Assembly (NCBI GenBank): GCA_017979445.1
Contig: CM030717.1
Location: forward strand, 13,626,086-13,690,085
Length of the DNA: 64,000 nucleotides
Direction of reading: 5' to 3'
From: Akebia trifoliata
Taxonomy: Eukaryota > Streptophyta > Magnoliopsida > Ranunculales > Lardizabalaceae
Shown: positions 54,888 through 64,000 of the stretch, piece after piece
Position numbering within the stretch: position 1 is the first letter of the stretch
Layout: the number at the start of each line of letters is the position of its first letter
Notes under the pieces: model-generated
Databases searched by the model: none
What the model saw: the letters and a program-made list of their open reading frames with translations, nothing else
What the model was told of the DNA's origin: nothing
Program-made: the position numbers and the translations under genes

Positions 54888-57560
54888 TCACTCCATGTAA
54901 AGTTTACACAACCTCTCATTTTCTTCCTTCAGTGATTTGAATTGAGCTGTAATCATAGTAATCAAGTTCAAAATTATTCTCCAAATAATTAATTCAAATT
55001 TAATTCAAGAAAGATTCAGAAGTAATTCAAAAAAGTATATGAGATTTTGTTAACCTTTTGTTTTCTAATCTAATGAATTATTATGTTAACCTTTTGTTTA
55101 CTAAATTTTACTTTTTTTTTGTTTTTTTTAAATCTAACTATCCAAACCTTTTAGAATACCCAATTAATCCTTCGGCATCTACAATCCTCCCCATGGTTTT
55201 AAAACTCGATTTCGTGTCTCGTCTCTTCCATGCCTGATACCAAGTTGTCTTGGACGAGTTTTCCGATATGTTTGAGACGTCTCGTGAGACAAATAAAATA
55301 AAAAATTGAACATGTGTCTCAAATCTTGTTCAAAAAAGTGACTTTGTGAGTTGGTCTCATTCAGCTCTGATATCGAGTTAACTCGGGCGATACGTCTTGG
55401 TCTTTAACGAGTTTTAAAACCATAATCCTCCCCCCTACACACATCAAGTAATTTCTGGAATAAATCACAAAGGGTTGCCCCTAAGGTAGGGTTTAAACTT
55501 AAGACCCCTACTTCTTGAGGCGTGGTTTTGGCCATCTCACCAACCCCTTGAGTGTTTTTTTTTTCTTTTCTATTTTTCTAAACTTATCAAAGAATTTGTT
55601 GATCATCTACAATCAATCCATCAATATTTACTTTTTCTAAACTTGTATGATAAAGATTTCTTAACAGTTAAAGGTAATTTAGTAATTTCATAAATCTTTA
55701 AGATGGAAGGGCTCGAAATATTTTACCCTCTTTGAATGCTTTTTCACCCATGAGATGAGAAATTATTTCCTTGAGAGCTTTGTTCTCCATTTTTAACACG
55801 ACAAGTTCTCGTTCATTATAAGCAACTTGAGGAGACAGCAAATTTATTTTTGCCTGTAAATCAAATAAAAGAAGACAAGATAAATATATTGAAGACTTTC
55901 ACTATTGTTGAATGTTATACAATTTAACATAGAACGTAGAATGATCTCTTGGTTTACTTGAAGAGTATTTGCATTGTTTTCAAGTTCAAATATGTATCCA
56001 AGCCTTTTAACCTTAGACTTTTGCGTTGATAATCGATTGGCGAGGATTCTTGCAAGAACAAAAAAAAAAAAAAATAATAATAATTTTATTCACTTTTAAT
56101 GAAAAATACATTGCCCTACAAAATTAAATAGAAAAAACGAGAAGTTAAAAGTATTGTTGTATATATTTTTAAATATAAACAATGCTAGAGTGATTGCACA
56201 GGACATTGTGTTCAACACTGAGATGACATCAGTATGCACGAAACAATGGATGCTTTTCACTTATATCTTGAGGAAACATCCATGGTTTTGTTTACACTTC
56301 CATTCCAGCGGAGTGTCATAGAAAGTCACTATAACATTATTATTGCAATATTTAACATATATATTCCATGTTTAGCAATATATATAAACCAAACAATGTA
56401 TCGATTATCCTTGCATTTATTAAAATTTACTTTTACCTTTTTTTTTTCCAACCTAGAATTATAATTTTAAAACTCACCAAGTCGATTTGAAACTCAATTG
56501 AAATTTGAGATGACTCGACCAAAAACTCAATAGAATCAACTAAAAAACCATCAAGTCAATAATTTATCACATCGGTTGAAGTAGATCGAAGACACACCAA
56601 GTTAAATAAGAAACTCAATCTAGTTTCGTGGTCATATTTAATAGATTATTAAGAAATAATAAAAAAAATTATTTATTTTCAAATATTAAAAAATTATTTT
56701 AATAATTTTTAAACTTAATATATTTTTATGAATCGTGATAATCTAACTACCCCACCTGGCAAACTCAATCAACTACCCTGAGGTGACAAGTTCAGGAATC
56801 GTAGATCTGTGTTCCTCAAACTACATGGCTGCACTTCCCTGTAAAAAAGTGTATCTTGAGGGAATCGGGTATCTAGAGGAGCACAGATCTACAGTTCCCA
56901 AACTTGTCGCGTCAAGTAGTCGATTTAGTATGCCACATGGGGTAGTTAGATTATCACGACTTTATTTTTATTACTTATTCATGTCGATTTATGAGTCGCC
57001 AATCGACTTGACTTGATGCATAATTCAGATAAATGCCAATGGAAAATCTATACAAATAAATTTTAATAATTGCAAGTACAACAGATATCTTGTTTGGTAA
57101 TAGAATTCCATTACCATATAAGAGTAACCCCTATCTTTTAAATATTTATTTAAAAAAAAAAGACTTATTATCAAAAATGAAAGAGGGAAGCATATAGAAA
57201 GGTGTATATTAACCGTTTTATTTTCTTGGCATCCATATTTGGGTTGATGTTTTGATCCTTAACTTCTATTGAAGAACCCGCAGCAAGAAGGCCATTGGAT
57301 GGCTTGATGTCGACTATTTTGTTTCCATCAGCAATGGTTTCAACTTTGAAGGTATCAGTGTTCTTTGTGAAAACTTCAAAATCACTGGCTGATCGACGGT
57401 GTGATGGAGTGACACGTTTCATATTTGTGAATGTGGACCCCTCAACATTAAGCCAAGAAGATGGGGTTCCATTCTTTCTTCCCAAGAGAAGAGTCTCAGT
57501 TGGAGTTTTTCCATTCTTTGGTGGTAGTTCTATTATTGCTATCTTCTTCACTTCTGCCAT
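54888..57560 (-). CDS. bZIP transcription factor, four coding exons, 207 aa
   Basis: Exons by splice-site reading: 57214-57560, 55958-56048, 55727-55853, 54888-54946 (introns GT-AG; phases agree at every junction; 624 nt including TGA 54888-54890). Exon 1 carries HRRSASD, a phospho-site-like motif of the RF2a/VIP1-type group, and ends NMDAKKIK; exon 2 completes the basic region KRILANRLSTQKSKVKRL with the N-x7-K/R signature (here Lys). The leucine zipper spans exons 2-4: LGYIFELENNANTLQ, then LLSPQVAYNERELVVLKMEN, KALKEIISHLM, ending LKEENERLCKLYME. The block LSPQVAY in exon 3 is characteristic of this bZIP group. The protein should act in the nucleus as a DNA-binding dimer. Oddities: short for the group, and basic-region substitutions (LSTQKSK where QSAQRSR is usual), so DNA affinity may differ. 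Expression is not shown; a recently silenced paralogue is possible. Confidence 0.8.
55440..55560 (-). mobile_element. Au-like SINE in the last intron of the bZIP gene
   Basis: The minus strand reads GGGGTTGGTGAGATGGCCAA (A-box region), GTCTTAAGTTTAAACCCTAC (B-box region) and a 3' part with GGGGCAACCCTTTGTGATTT. It sits in intron 3 (54947-55726), same strand as the gene. This is the most complete copy of the family in the window. Confidence 0.7.
56734..56959. mobile_element. MITE, GTGATAAT family (copy D), in intron 1 of the bZIP gene
   Basis: The left end CGTGATAATCTAACTACCCC and the complement of the right end CGTGATAATCTAACTACCCC are exact. The inner order AAGTTCAGGAATCGTAGATC / GATCTACAGTTCCCAAACTT and AAAAAGTGTATCTTGAGG matches the copies at 29355 and 33757. 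Confidence 0.8.
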
Positions 57561-57579
57561 TGTTTCAAGATTGCTGCAC

Positions 57580-57667
57580 CTACAAATAACAAAACACCCA
57601 TTAAAAAAATAAAAATAAAAAACAGAAGGAAAGAAAATCTAGATCGCTTCTTTCCCCTCGTACTCAC
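57580..57667 (-). other. 5' UTR intron of the bZIP gene
   Basis: On the minus strand AAG/GTGAGTAC is a strong donor at 57667-57666, and TTATTTGTAG/GTGCAG is an acceptor at 57581-57580, leaving about 19 leader bases before ATG 57560. Upstream exon start is not determined. Confidence 0.55.
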
Positions 57668-57668
57668 C

Positions 57669-58107
57669 TTGAAAGTTATCTTAACGATTGGAGACTAATT
57701 GTGGCCTTTTAAAGTAAATATTTTGGGAAAAAATTTCCATAAGTAGAATTGTGTCAGAAGGAAAATTTTCGCTATGCAATTAGTAATAATCACAAAATGT
57801 TGCTAATAATATGAATGTTTGGGCCCACAACTTGATTGGTGATTTTTAGCCAATAGATATCAATACATATAAAAAGAATTAAAATCTAGTGGGGTGGATG
57901 TCACCCATGAAAGAAGTTTTGAAACCACCAGATAAGAGTGGGGCCAACTGGTTAGTGCGCCCAAAATAATGTAGCTCTGCCTCATGGCACTTTTTTGTTA
58001 GCCCACAACGGCGCATTGAAGATTTTTCTTTGTTACCAAATGTGTCTTGCCGTGCCTCGTCATACCCACGTGGCTATTATAAATGATTTCTATACCAATT
58101 GAGTGGG
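57669..58107. other. Upstream region of the bZIP gene
   Basis: Presumed promoter; no certain TATA box or element seen. Confidence 0.4.
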
Positions 58108-58276
58108 GATTCTGTACTTCGGGAGTTTGATTGCATTCTAACTCTTAGGATCTTTTAGTTCATACGTGGGATATATTTCTTTGGGTTTGCGGATGTATTA
58201 ATGTTTGGCCCACATCCAAGACAGAATGGATTTTGTACTTCGAGAGTTTGATTGCAACCTGACTCCTAGTCTCTTA

Positions 58277-58771
58277 GAGCATCCACAATGGATATGCTAA
58301 AGTTTCACTTGTTAAATGTGCCATATAGGCCCTTTTTCACCTGATAGTACATTTTAACATGTAAAGTTTTAGTCAACACCTTACATACTCAAAGACACAT
58401 TAACTCAATTGTTAGTGTATATGTTACCTTTCACTAAATTGTTATAAAAACTAAAACTAATGCTCCTTTTTAAAAAGAACTGTGATAATATGATGCTCTC
58501 CTCTAACAAACACGCCCTATGCCGCCTACAGTTATGTGATGGGGGCATTTGTCAGAAGGGGGCATCATATTATCCCGACTCTTTTAAAAAATAGCCGTTG
58601 ATTGTAAAAAGTTACTTTTAACATGTTGATGTGGCTAGCCACAGTTAAAAAACGATTTGCTAGTTGAGATAGTTAACGCGCTCGTAAACATGTTCGTTGA
58701 AGTAGAAATGACTTGCTACGTTCCAACTTCTGACACTACCATGTTACATAACATGTCCATTGCGGATGTTC
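58277..58771. mobile_element. Tourist-like (PIF/Harbinger) MITE, 495 bp, TTA duplication
   Basis: The left end GAGCATCCACAATGGATATG and the complement of the right end GAACATCCGCAATGGACATG are matching TIRs. TTA flanks it at 58274-58276 and 58772-58774. It splits a direct repeat whose first copy is the empty site. No ORF. Confidence 0.8.
58481..58580. mobile_element. Small nested MITE with GTGATAATATGATGC ends
   Basis: The left GTGATAATATGATGCTCTC and the right complement GGGATAATATGATGCCCCC form an inverted pair of about 16 bases within the Tourist-like element. Related in its terminal GATAATATGA to the family at 29355 and 33404, but with a different interior. Confidence 0.5.
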
Positions 58772-58850
58772 TTATAGATCAAATATGGCGTACATTTCTA
58801 TGGGTTTGTTGATGTATTAATGTTTGGACCACATCTTATGCATCTACACT

Positions 58851-59315
58851 TTAAAAATCAACCTAAATGATTTTTCATTTATTGGTTCAAGGATTTCTCA
58901 ATGTGGGCTTCACGAAAGGTCCATAGCAGTGTTTTAAAACCGGATCATGGTTCGATCGGATTTTGTAATTAATTAGAACTTTTTGACCACTAAACCGTCA
59001 TTTTTGCGAGTATTTTATTTTATGAAAACAAATAAAATATGTATGCATATTATTATGTATTTTAACAAGCATACATAGTTCAAATTGAATTATACTTTGG
59101 GTCTAACTGTGGTTCAACTAATTTGCCAAATATTTGGTCCAATCATCGGTTTAGTTTTTAAAACCTTGGTCCACAACTGAATACTAGAATTCAAGTCTAC
59201 TATAATGTGTTGGGATGAAATGTTTATAACTTATAAATCAATCATGATGAAGCCTACAAAAAAAGTTGAAAGTGGGTTAACAGTCCAACTCCTACTCCTA
59301 AAGTATAAAATATTA
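58851..59315. other. Intergenic stretch, no gene seen
   Basis: No element or gene recognised. Confidence 0.4.
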
Positions 59316-59579
59316 TCTATATAATAAAACACAATGGTAGGACCCACTTGTGGGAATAAATGTCTCCTCAATTACAATGATACTTTTCCTATTTCATCCT
59401 TTTTCAATTACACCACCATCTAACTTTACTATCTTTTCTATTTTACCCCTTTAACCCGAGAGTAAGTCTACTATTTTGTCCCCTATTCTAATAAGGCCCT
59501 TCCAATTTTATTGGTTTGCCTCTTTCACACCCTAAACCCCAAAGAGGATGCACTTGCCGTAGGCAGGGGTGAACTCTAG
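59316..59579 (+). mobile_element. Non-autonomous Helitron 1 (264 bp)
   Basis: Starts TCTATATAATAAAACACAAT after an A and ends with ...GAACTCTAG before a T. A TTGCC-GTA-GGCAg hairpin lies about 12 bases before the CTAG end. The TC start, CTAG end, sub-terminal hairpin and A/T target, with no TIR or target duplication, are the Helitron signature. No ORF. Confidence 0.7.
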
Positions 59580-59956
59580 TCTATATAATAAAACGCAAGG
59601 GTAATCTTTCCAATGTTTATCCACTATATGAAGAAGGATTTAGATTCATTCTTAACATGTATTTCGAAGACAACTTTTAACTTTATTTCCTTTCCTATTC
59701 TCCCTCTTTCCAAAAATACTCCTTCAACTTTATTGCATTTCCTTTTCTACCCCATTTTCAAGAAACATCTCTCAATTTTGTATGTTGTATTTTATCATTT
59801 CCTCCTTTTTATAATAATAATAATCCTCTTACATTATGATCTTTCCTTTTCTCCCCATCTTTAATTAATACCATTCCAACTTTGTTTCATTTCGTCTTCT
59901 ATCCCTTTAGCTTCGAAAAGGATGCCCCATGGTGATAGGACACAAACAAACTCTAG
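59580..59956 (+). mobile_element. Non-autonomous Helitron 2 (377 bp), abutting Helitron 1
   Basis: Starts TCTATATAATAAAACGCAAG immediately after the CTAG of Helitron 1 and ends ...CAAACTCTAG before a T. The first 20 bases differ from Helitron 1 at two positions. The 3' hairpin is degraded (CCCCATGGTG region). Confidence 0.65.
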
Positions 59957-60525
59957 TTATGTTATAAGTTTAACAATAACATCTAGCCATAATTAATAAA
60001 TTTCACAAATTTCAACATTCATGAAGTAGCGGCTAAAGATAAGAGCATAATGAAATAATGTAGTTCTTCTATTCTGAATTTTTCGTCATAGTTTTTCTTT
60101 TTTTATAATTCACTCTTCTCGTGAAGGGAGCCAGTTTAGTTTTGTTTATGTGTTACCTGATCTAGAGTTAGAGTTAGTTAATCATGTTGCTTTTACCCAA
60201 CTAAGATAAAAGATCAATCTTAGGGGAAAAAATGGATATCTAGAAAATTTTCCAAGTTACTAGAAAGCTAATTTTATCTCTGTGAAACTTGTGTTTGATG
60301 GAGAGCCTAAATGATCATTTGAGGTTAGAAATGTACATACCATAATACATTCATTATGAGAAAGATTGATTTAATCCAAGATAAAAATGGTTTCTAGGTT
60401 GGGTTTATTAAACCATTTACACAAGAAAAATCTTAGGCTAACACATTCAATAATTGATTCAATCTCATAAACATGATGTGTTTAGATGGACATACTTGTA
60501 GAAAACTTATCAAACTTTGAATAGA
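59957..60525. other. Intergenic stretch, no gene seen
   Basis: No feature recognised. Confidence 0.4.
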
Positions 60526-62366
60526 TGTGTAAACATGAGAAGCTTATCATAAAACCTCAATGCTACGTTATTTGGAGTCACCACCATATTTTTTTTTTTT
60601 GAAAATGGGTGTAATGAGTACCCGAAATGATTTTGAAATTGATTTTGTCCTTGTAGTCACTATCATACATGGAAAATGTGTGATCTACCTAAGATCTAAG
60701 TAAGGAGGTCCGGTTAGAGAATTGGGAAGGTGTTAAGCACCCTATCCTCTCAACCAAAGTGGTTACCTTGAAGCTTGATCGTTCTTTTGAAAAACTTAGA
60801 AAATAAATGAAAATGCAGCTAGAGGTGGTGTGTGCATTAAGTGAAAATTTTCCTTTCGAAAATGGATTTGATATCAATGTGAAACATTAGGGGCATCCTA
60901 TGGAAAAGGATGACCCTTATAGTCATATTATTTTTAAGAATTGAAAATGTTGGTTTGAGCTTTTAGAGATACCTCATGATAGATTTCTTTTGAGGCCACA
61001 ACCTTAATGCATGTATACAAGGCTAAAAGCTTAGTGCTTCACTCCAACAAGAGGGTGACACATTTCTTCATCATTGCCAAACATATGTGAGTGGGTGCAT
61101 TGTGTACAATATGATATTTAAGACATGTAAATAGGAAAAGAAAGTTTCAACCCCTACCCTTTCGGCCAAACCTTAGTCCAACCTATTGGAGGTGGAAATG
61201 GTGTACATTACATCTTAAAGGGTTGCTAAAATATAAAAATGGAGAGTTAGAAGTAGAAGATGTCAGTTTGAAAAATAAAAACCTACTCTAACCCACCTTG
61301 CCATTGATGCTTTTGAATAAGCTTGAATCTTAAAATGGCTTTGAGAATTGAATACTTTGGTTGAGAATAGATGGTTAGAGATGGTGGGATTTTTGATTGA
61401 AGGTTGAGAGATGGGTGAGAGTTCTTGAGTCAGAAGTTGGCTCGAGAGAATGTTGGAGAGGTGAGTATAGATTTTGGTAGAGTTTTGAAGTTGAGAGAAT
61501 GGGACTTGAGAGCATGAATTTTTTATAAAAAGTAGGTCTATTTCTAGAGTTTTTGGAGAACTTTTGTGGATAAAATGGTCAAACCTTAAAAATAAAGAGA
61601 ATGAACATGAGGTGTAGGTTATTTCTTTTGGATTTTTCATTTGCATAAGGGTAAATGTGACATTTGTGAAGAAATCCTAAAAATATTTTTTGATCTTTGA
61701 TTTTTTGGTAAATAGAGGTGAGAGAACAAAAAATACTTTTGGAAGGGTGACTAGGGAAGTGAAATGTGTAAAGGTAAAGTGATAGGTAAAAAGTATACCT
61801 TAGTTCATTTGTAAATAACTCATAAAGTAAATATGAACGTATATTTTTGAAATTGACTAATGGAAAAGCTCCATGTATGGACTAATAGATTTTTACCAAA
61901 AACCAAAGTACCTTTTTGGTTTGACTACCCTTTTTGTGAATGATATTCTTGGATTTTCACAAGGGAGAGTTGACTCTCCAATGAGGTTGGAGCATTGGGT
62001 ATTAGGGGCTTAAGAGAGATCAACATTTGTCACATTTTGGGAGGATGTGTAGATCATGGACTTGGAATGGGCTTGGTTTTGGGTTAGTATATGGACTTTG
62101 TTTTAGACTTGAGTTAAGGTGTAGACTTTGATTCAGACTTAGGTTAGGATATTGGTGATGGATCAGTTAATAGAAAATGGATATGGATTCAGATTGGATT
62201 AGGGATGAGATTTGAGCATGAAAAACCATATGACATGATGCATATATGAATGAAAATGGTGCCAAGTGGCAATGCGGGCCTATTAAGAGGCTTAAACTCT
62301 AAATTGAAATCAATTCGAGAAAATTTTGAATTTTCTAATAGGTTCGTACAAATTGGGGTGTCTACC
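60526..62366 (-). repeat. LTR of a second, older Tat-like element
   Basis: Blocks match the LTR at 37727-39348 in the same order: TGTG start, GGAGTCACCACCAT, GGTGTTAAGCACCCTATCC, GTGGTTACCTTGAAGC, GGGTGTCTACC at the end. Next to it (62367-62400) is the degraded polypurine-tract region. About 1.84 kb, diverged and larger than its relative. The left end is approximate and no target duplication was identified. Confidence 0.75.
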
Positions 62367-64000
62367 ACTGTCCCTCTTTGTAGGAGTTACTTGCAAAGAA
62401 TATATTAGAGCTTTATTTGTGGGAACCTAAAATGATTCATCACAAGATAATTGAAAACGTTGGATAGGTTGATGGTTTCTGTGAAGTATGGCTAGTACAT
62501 CGACAAACTGATTCTTAGCTCGAGGCATGTAAGTGAACGAGATCCTAATGAAGTTTGAGCTTAGTTCTTCAAGGTATTCATGGTAAGGATTAATCTTTGT
62601 TTTTGAGTCTTCCATTCCTCGATTGTTTGATAGACCACTAGACTTGAATCCCCAAATACATTGATTTCATCTACCTCACGTCAATTGCTGCCTTCAACCC
62701 TGCATTACATGCTTTAAACTTTGCCTCGTTATTGAAACATTGGAATTCCAGCCAAATAGTAATAGGGAAATGAGACCCATCATTTTTTATTAAAACTACC
62801 CTTATTATGTTTCCTTTCTAGTTTGTAGCTCCCTTAAAGTATATCTTCCAGCCTTACTTTTCATCACTATCTCTAACCTCGATTATTAAGATGGCTTCGT
62901 GTAGAAAATTCGTCTTTAATTGCTCATACTCAGGTAATGGGTGTTCAACTAAGTGGTCAGTGATAGCTTGTTCCTTAATGGGTTTTTGGGTGACATAGGT
63001 GATGTCAAACTCAGATAGCAATAATTACCATTTTTTGGTATGACCTATTAGTGTTGGCTTCTCAAAAAGATATTTGAGATGATCCATTTGAGAGATGAGC
63101 ATAGTTGAGTAGCTGAGGAGGTAATGGCGTAGTCGTTGAGATGCCCGAACCAATGTGCAACAAGTCTTTTAGACTACCGAGTACTTTGCCTCATAATCAG
63201 TGAACTTCTTACTGAGATAGTAAATGACTTGCCCTTTTTGACTTGACTCATCGTGTTGTCCCATCACATAGCCCATAAACGTTTCTTGCATCGAGATATA
63301 CATTAGCAAAGGTCACTTTGGTGTGGGAGGAACCAAGATTGGCGGATTGAGTAGATCCTTCTTTATCTTATCAAAGGCTTCCTGATAGTTCTCATTCCAT
63401 GCTTTCGGTATATCTTTTCTAAGCAGCTAAAAGATTGGTTCGTAGATAGGTGTGATATATGCAATGAATCTATTGATATACTATATTATGCCTAGAAATG
63501 CTCTAACGTCTCTTTCTGACACTGGTGCCTTCATTTCGAGAATGTATTTGGTCTTTGCTAGATCTATCTTGATGCCTCTTTTATTGACGATGAAGCCTAA
63601 CAACTTGCCTAACATTGCTTTGAAGATGTATTTTGTCGGATTGAGCCTGATACTGTACTTTTTTAGTCAATCAAATAACTTCATCAAGTTTATCGAATGA
63701 TTTTCCTTTAAGCTAGACTTAGCTGTCATGTCATCCACATAAACCTCCATTTATTTATGGATCATGTCGTGGAATAAAATCGTCATCGCACGTTGATAGG
63801 TTACCCTGATATTCTTAAGTTTGAATGGTATAACTTTGTAATGAAAAGTGCCATAGGATGAGATGAATGTCGTTTTCTCTTGATCTTCTTCTACCATTCT
63901 TATTTGATTATAGCTGGAGAAATTGTCAATAAATGAGAACATGCCATGCCCTGTTGTACTATAGACTAGAGTGTCACTGTGAGATAGTGGAAAATCATCT
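62367..64000 (-). pseudogene. Decayed pol (RNase H and RT) of the second Tat-like element, integrase deleted
   Basis: Directly after the LTR, the minus strand reads the C-terminal part of the archaeal-type RNase H (YHEYLEELSS, ISFTYMPRAKNQFVD, 62420-62600). Then come RNase H sequence (to about 63300) and RT (from about 63330), with AFISSYGTFHYKVIPF-like sequence near 63830 and YVDD near 63735. Many stops and shifts occur. There is no integrase between RNase H and the LTR, so about 1.2 kb of pol plus the long 3' region is missing. The element continues beyond the window. Confidence 0.85.

Larger units (their letters stand above)
58108..58850. repeat. Two-copy direct repeat of about 120 bp, second copy split by a MITE
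   Basis: GATTCTGTACTTCGGGAGTT...TTTGGCCCACATC (58108-58220) recurs from 58229 (GATTTTGTACTTCGAGAGTT), stops at 58276 and resumes at 58772 (TAGATCAAATATGGCGTACA...TTTGGACCACATC). Confidence 0.75.

Overview
The window is AT-rich nuclear DNA of a flowering plant, most likely a eudicot. The signs are an NLR resistance-gene tail, two L-type lectin receptor kinases, a plant-type bZIP gene with introns, a Tat-type Ty3 retrotransposon with two RNase H domains, plant Helitrons, and many MITEs and tRNA-derived SINEs. I cannot name the species. Only three genes look functional: two tandem lectin receptor kinases (minus strand, 13606-15618 and 29827-31809) and a four-exon bZIP gene (minus strand, 54888-57560). 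Most of the rest is mobile DNA in various states of decay.

Layout. 1-503: broken 3' end of an NLR gene. 1845-3250: unassigned leader-like and exon-like DNA. 3352-6640: decayed Helitron replication protein (HUH Rep plus PIF1-like helicase), followed at 6740-8836 by a decayed, intron-containing RPA70-like gene on the same strand. 8840-13600: no gene seen. 13606-25800: first lectin-kinase segment, with a foldback element, SINEs, a long TIR element and an LTR remnant inserted in its upstream flank. 25800-29350: no gene, small elements only. 29355-37721 plus 51812-53170: second lectin-kinase segment, homologous in blocks to the first and colonised by its own MITEs. 37727-51811: a young, complete-ended 14.1 kb Tat/Ogre-like retrotransposon on the minus strand that splits the second segment and has a 5-bp target duplication. 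54888-57668: bZIP gene. 58277-59956: a Tourist-type MITE and two abutting non-autonomous Helitrons. 60526-64000: LTR and decayed pol of a second, older Tat element that runs off the window.

How the parts relate. The two lectin kinases are recent head-to-tail copies that share their proximal promoter. Comparing the two segments gives empty sites that define several insertions: an hAT-like MITE with an 8-bp duplication, a second MITE of the same family, and the 14-kb retrotransposon. A SINE tail at the 3' end of the second kinase appears to supply its stop codon. In the large retrotransposon the gag-protease space holds no long ORF; it holds a roughly 35 x 57-bp array, a 15-copy array of about 29 bp and a cluster of six short hairpins. 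Its RT has HVDD in place of YVDD and its pol frame is broken twice, so it is probably non-autonomous now although its LTRs are nearly identical.
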